7,385 nucleotides of DNA, taken from contig JASEGY010000167.1 in NCBI GenBank assembly GCA_030019105.1, positions 1-7,385 on the forward strand. Direction: 5' to 3'. The first letter of the stretch is position 1; every line of letters begins with the position of its first letter. The notes below the pieces were generated by a model. That model worked only from the letters and a program-made list of their open reading frames with translations, searched no databases and had not been told where the DNA came from. Positions 5,025 to 7,385 of the stretch are shown one piece after another. Made by a program: the position numbers and the translations under genes. Source of the DNA: a bacterium. Its GTDB lineage: Bacteria; UBA9089; JASEGY01.

Positions 5025-6086
5025 CTAATGGCTGAACTGATGATCAAGGCTTGCCTTTAGCTCTTCCTCAAAGGATTCTATCCTATCACATCGAATCAGT
5101 CTACGATGAATATCCTTAAAAAGCTTCCTGTCAGAAATAGACTGAACCTTCTCAGTCAACTTCACCGGCACCTTCCCAAAGCGTTCCTCCAATGCTTCTA
5201 ACAGCATTTCACGAGCATTCTCCAACATTCCTTGCTGAATTCCTTGCTGAATTCCTTGCTGAATTCCTTGCTGAATTCCTTGCTGAATTCCTTGCTGAAG
5301 CCCTTGCTGAAGCCCTGCTTGAAGCCCTTCTTGAAGCCCTTTTTCTATTCCTATTCGTTCTGCTGACGTAATATACGGCATTGCTTTCACCTCCTCTTCC
5401 CTGGTGATCTCTTTATAATACAATTTTTCTAAGTCCTTCGGTAAATTAAGGATCAAATCCAGAAACTGGTACAATCCCCACACTGTATCCCTACTGTATC
5501 CTCGTTCGTACAACATCCGTGTCAAACGCAACTTCCACTCAAACCGCTCCTGTGGCTTACGTCTCGTCTTTTGAGATTGCAAATGCGCCATCACAACTAC
5601 AGAAAATGGATTGTCACTCTGCTCAAGTTCCTTCCACCGCTCCAAATAGTCTATCAACTTCACTACAGGGAAAGCCATTTCTAACCGGAAATCCCCGAAT
5701 TTAAACCGATAGGAACTCGGACGAAAATGCTTGACCTCATCCGTCAATATTGCCAAGCCAATCACATTCTGATTGTACCGGTCGAAAATCCGGTAGTTGT
5801 ATACATACATCCTCCGCTCAAAATCTAAAGGCTTTTGAGCATACCCTTGAACTTCTATATGCACCAACAACCATTGCTCTTCCCCATCACGACGATATAC
5901 CTTGATCAGCTTGTCCACCTGCTTGCCACCGAGTCCCTTATGGCTGATCCTGCGCAGTTCTTTGTCTAAAAAAATATACTTTCGCTCAACATCTATCCCC
6001 TTCGCTATTTGAGGAAAAAAGAAATTTAGAAATTGGGGAAAGAATGTCTCTATTGCTCCTTTCCAGCTTTCATCGTATTTACCCAT
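5025..6086 (-). CDS. Rpn-family / PD-(D/E)XK nuclease-type protein with glutamine-glycine repeats
   Basis: A 353-residue protein of the Rpn/transposase-like nuclease family (relatives of E. coli RpnA, a recombination-promoting nuclease). The core fits PD-(D/E)XK: VDKLIKV (D58), then WLLVHIEVQG with E78 and Q80, where Gln replaces the classical Lys as is common in this family. FERRMYVYNYRIFDRY (89-104) is typical of the group. Residues about 249-287 are a run of four-residue GLQ/IQQG units from 12-bp DNA repeats, probably a flexible or helical spacer. A helical C-terminal region follows (about 288-353). GGGAG lies 10-15 nt before the start, only a modest ribosome binding site. It is 27 nt after proB and has no evident link to proline synthesis or mismatch repair, so it may be a later arrival in a housekeeping operon. 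Such genes spread horizontally and their natural role is poorly known. Confidence 0.85.
   Translation of the reverse strand: MGKYDESWKGAIETFFPQFLNFFFPQIAKGIDVERKYIFLDKELRRISHKGLGGKQVDKLIKVYRRDGEEQWLLVHIEVQGYAQKPLDFERRMYVYNYRIFDRYNQNVIGLAILTDEVKHFRPSSYRFKFGDFRLEMAFPVVKLIDYLERWKELEQSDNPFSVVVMAHLQSQKTRRKPQERFEWKLRLTRMLYERGYSRDTVWGLYQFLDLILNLPKDLEKLYYKEITREEEVKAMPYITSAERIGIEKGLQEGLQAGLQQGLQQGIQQGIQQGIQQGIQQGIQQGMLENAREMLLEALEERFGKVPVKLTEKVQSISDRKLFKDIHRRLIRCDRIESFEEELKASLDHQFSH
5230..5337. repeat. 12-bp tandem repeat in the nuclease gene
   Basis: Nine 12-bp units lie head to tail. The first five (5230-5289) are identical, CCTTGCTGAATT, each junction making a GAATTC. Units six and seven (5290-5313) end in AAGC, and two more (5314-5337) are diverged. 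Each unit encodes four residues on the minus strand (IQQG, LQQG and variants), so gain or loss of units keeps the frame. The identity gradient suggests recent expansion at the low-coordinate end. Confidence 0.95.
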
Positions 6087-6113
6087 AGCTTCTCATCTCC
6101 CAATTAGAGCATC

Positions 6114-7250
6114 TTAAGTAAGCAGGGCCAGATTATCCCGGTGGATGACCTCATCATAGTATTTGTAGCCCAGGATTTCATCGATCCGGCTGGTCTGCTT
6201 GCCCTTGATCTTTTCTAACTCGTAGCTGGAGTAATTGGTCAGCCCCTTGGCCAGTTCTTTTCCTGATTTATCAGCCACCACGACTGCCTCGCCAGTGCCG
6301 AAGCTGCCTTTTACCTCCAGTATACCCGAAGGGAGAAGACTCTTACCCCGGTGCAGCAGGGCCTCGACTGCCCCAGCGTCAACGACAATTTCTCCCTTAG
6401 GATGAAGGTGAAATTCAATCCACCTCTTTCTGGCGGCCACAGGATTATCAAGAGGTAAAAATACTGTTCCCACTTCAATTCCGTTCATAATTTCCTCGAT
6501 GATATTTTCCTTTTTGCCATTAGCAATAATTACTCTTATGCCGGCTTTAACCGCAATTCTGGCGGCTTGAAGTTTGGTGATCATCCCGCCGGTTGAAGTG
6601 GCTGCTCTGGTTCCACCGGCTAAGTCAAGCAATTCATCAGTAATTTCATCTACCTGGTGAATAAGTTCTCCCTGGCCGGTTTTTGGGTCAGAACTGTAGA
6701 ATCCGTCAGTATTGGTCAGGAGGAGGAGGGCATCAGCCTCAATCAGATTAGCTACCAGGGCCGCCAGGGTATCGTTATCCCCAAACTTTATCTCTTCAAC
6801 AGCCACCGGGTCATTCTCATTGATAATGGGAATGATGCGGTATTCTAACAGGGTAAGCAGGGTGTTATAGGTATTAATGTAACTTCGCCTGTCAGCTAAA
6901 TCGTGATGCGTGAGCAATATTTGGGCTACTTTCTGTTTAGTCCGGCCAAAGAGGTGCTCATAGACTTGCATCAAGCGTGATTGACCCACGGCCGCGGCGG
7001 CCTGCTTGAGAGGGATGGATTTAGGGCGATAAGTAAGCCCCAGCCGTTTCATGCCGGCCCCAACTGCCCCGGAGCTGACCAGGATAATCTCTAATCCCGA
7101 CCGGCGCAAATTAGATAAGCTTTCTACTAATTTAGAGATATATTGGGTCGTTAATTCTCCGGAGTCTGAAGTGAGGATACTGGTGCCGACCTTAACCACA
7201 ATCCTTCTCATTGCGGATTTCGGATTGCGGATTGCGGATTGGTTATTCAT
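6114..7250 (-). CDS. proB: Glutamate 5-kinase (proline biosynthesis)
   Basis: ProB phosphorylates L-glutamate to glutamyl-5-phosphate with ATP, the first and usually proline-inhibited step of proline synthesis, in the cytoplasm. The amino-acid-kinase domain is intact: VKVGTS (19-24), SSGAVGAG (59-66), NENDPV (144-149) with FGDND (156-160), TNTDGFY (179-185) and STGGMITKLQAA (219-230). A C-terminal PUA-type region (about 285-360) gives the normal two-domain form; 378 residues is slightly long. The first 13 residues, MNNQSAIRNPKSA, come from a GATTGCG heptamer array. The family usually starts near the Met at residue 14 (7211). The start at 7250 is preferred because GAGGTGG (7261-7255) precedes it, while the inner Met has no ribosome binding site. 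No proA is seen here; the next gene is a nuclease. It is the first gene of the run ending at mutS. Confidence 0.97.
   Translation of the reverse strand: MNNQSAIRNPKSAMRRIVVKVGTSILTSDSGELTTQYISKLVESLSNLRRSGLEIILVSSGAVGAGMKRLGLTYRPKSIPLKQAAAAVGQSRLMQVYEHLFGRTKQKVAQILLTHHDLADRRSYINTYNTLLTLLEYRIIPIINENDPVAVEEIKFGDNDTLAALVANLIEADALLLLTNTDGFYSSDPKTGQGELIHQVDEITDELLDLAGGTRAATSTGGMITKLQAARIAVKAGIRVIIANGKKENIIEEIMNGIEVGTVFLPLDNPVAARKRWIEFHLHPKGEIVVDAGAVEALLHRGKSLLPSGILEVKGSFGTGEAVVVADKSGKELAKGLTNYSSYELEKIKGKQTSRIDEILGYKYYDEVIHRDNLALLT
7211..7242. repeat. GATTGCG heptamer array at the start of proB
   Basis: Plus strand: a partial unit, a variant GATTTCG (7216-7222), two exact GATTGCG units (7223-7236), and a partial unit to 7242. 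It lies between the ribosome binding site and the ancestral-looking proB start, abutting that ATG exactly. More degenerate pieces (TTGCGGAGTTGCGAATTGCGG) lie at 7269-7289 outside the gene. It is the same unit as in mutS and has the same orientation relative to the gene. Confidence 0.88.
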
Positions 7251-7298
7251 TGTTCCACCTCATTTTTATTGCGGAGTTGCGAATTGCGGCGGTATCTT

Positions 7299-7320
7299 AG
7301 TATAGCTTGCAATCTATACT
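7299..7320. promoter_or_regulatory. 22-bp dyad upstream of proB (candidate operator)
   Basis: AGTATAG and CTATACT flank a TTGCAA core. The whole 22 bp is a palindrome with one mismatched pair (7306/7313), centred about 60 nt before the proB start. A minus-strand TATACT (7304-7299) could be a -10 box, but no convincing -35 box lies 16-18 bp above it. It could bind a dimeric regulator or form an RNA hairpin. The rest of 7321-7385 shows nothing I can assign. Confidence 0.35.
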
Positions 7321-7385
7321 CAGCACGGTCATAAATGATTCTGTTGATTTAGTCCAATTTTGCCCAGGCTTAAAAATTGAGTTGC

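Noticed and set aside
5230..5337. CRISPR-like array or recombination site cluster in the nuclease gene.
   Set aside because: The 12-bp units have no spacers and are in frame; a coding minisatellite explains them.
6657..6848. Small plus-strand open frame opposite proB, and similar ones elsewhere.
   Set aside because: They overlap conserved coding sequence on the other strand and lack credible ribosome binding sites.
49..7324. The 11-mer CTATACTCAGC at 49-59 and again at 7314-7324.
   Set aside because: It is an exact but short match with no further similarity around it. It could be chance or a faint repeat, and there is not enough to call a feature.

Overview
The window reads as a compact bacterial chromosome segment. 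All recognisable genes lie on the minus strand, so transcription runs from high to low coordinates. The core genes are ordinary bacterial housekeeping genes: a full-length MutS with a C-terminal clamp-binding motif, a ProB with a C-terminal PUA-type region, and small cold-shock proteins with strong GGAGGTG ribosome binding sites. The intergenic spaces, and even some genes, are peppered with short tandem and palindromic repeats: a GATTGCG heptamer, a 9-bp TGTCCYTTA unit and an AGAAACC-N-GGTTTCT palindrome. I associate this repeat style with uncultured environmental bacteria and some filamentous or large-genome lineages. The sequence alone does not let me name a phylum.

Layout from the right (upstream) end. 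Positions 7251-7385 are a leader with a 22-bp dyad. proB (glutamate 5-kinase, 7250-6114) comes first. It is followed 27 nt later by an Rpn/PD-(D/E)XK-type nuclease gene (6086-5025) with a 12-bp coding repeat. After a 112-nt gap with a small hairpin comes a metallo-beta-lactamase-fold hydrolase (4912-4280). mutS (4263-1546) starts 16 nt after that stop, and its ribosome binding site touches the hydrolase stop codon. A bulged hairpin with a T-run at 1488-1513 is a likely terminator for this group.

A second unit begins at a near-consensus sigma70 promoter (TTGACT, 17 bp, TATAAT, with an A-tract upstream) at 1371-1399. It points at two tandem, nearly identical cold-shock genes (786-574 and 476-264), roughly 580 nt downstream. 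The long leader contains one doubtful 86-codon ORF. Just before the first csp gene it has a set of nested inverted repeats, including an exact anti-Shine-Dalgarno heptamer. Two hairpins with T-runs at 145-178 and 104-134 end the unit.

Most worth a second look are three things. First, the possible RNA switch in the csp leader. Second, the invasion of coding sequence by the intergenic heptamer array: it supplies 41 codons of a MutS linker and the first codons of ProB, and the heptamer is free of stop codons in all six frames. Third, a palindromic repeat family whose copies form probable terminators. I see no RNA genes, CRISPR array or complete mobile element.
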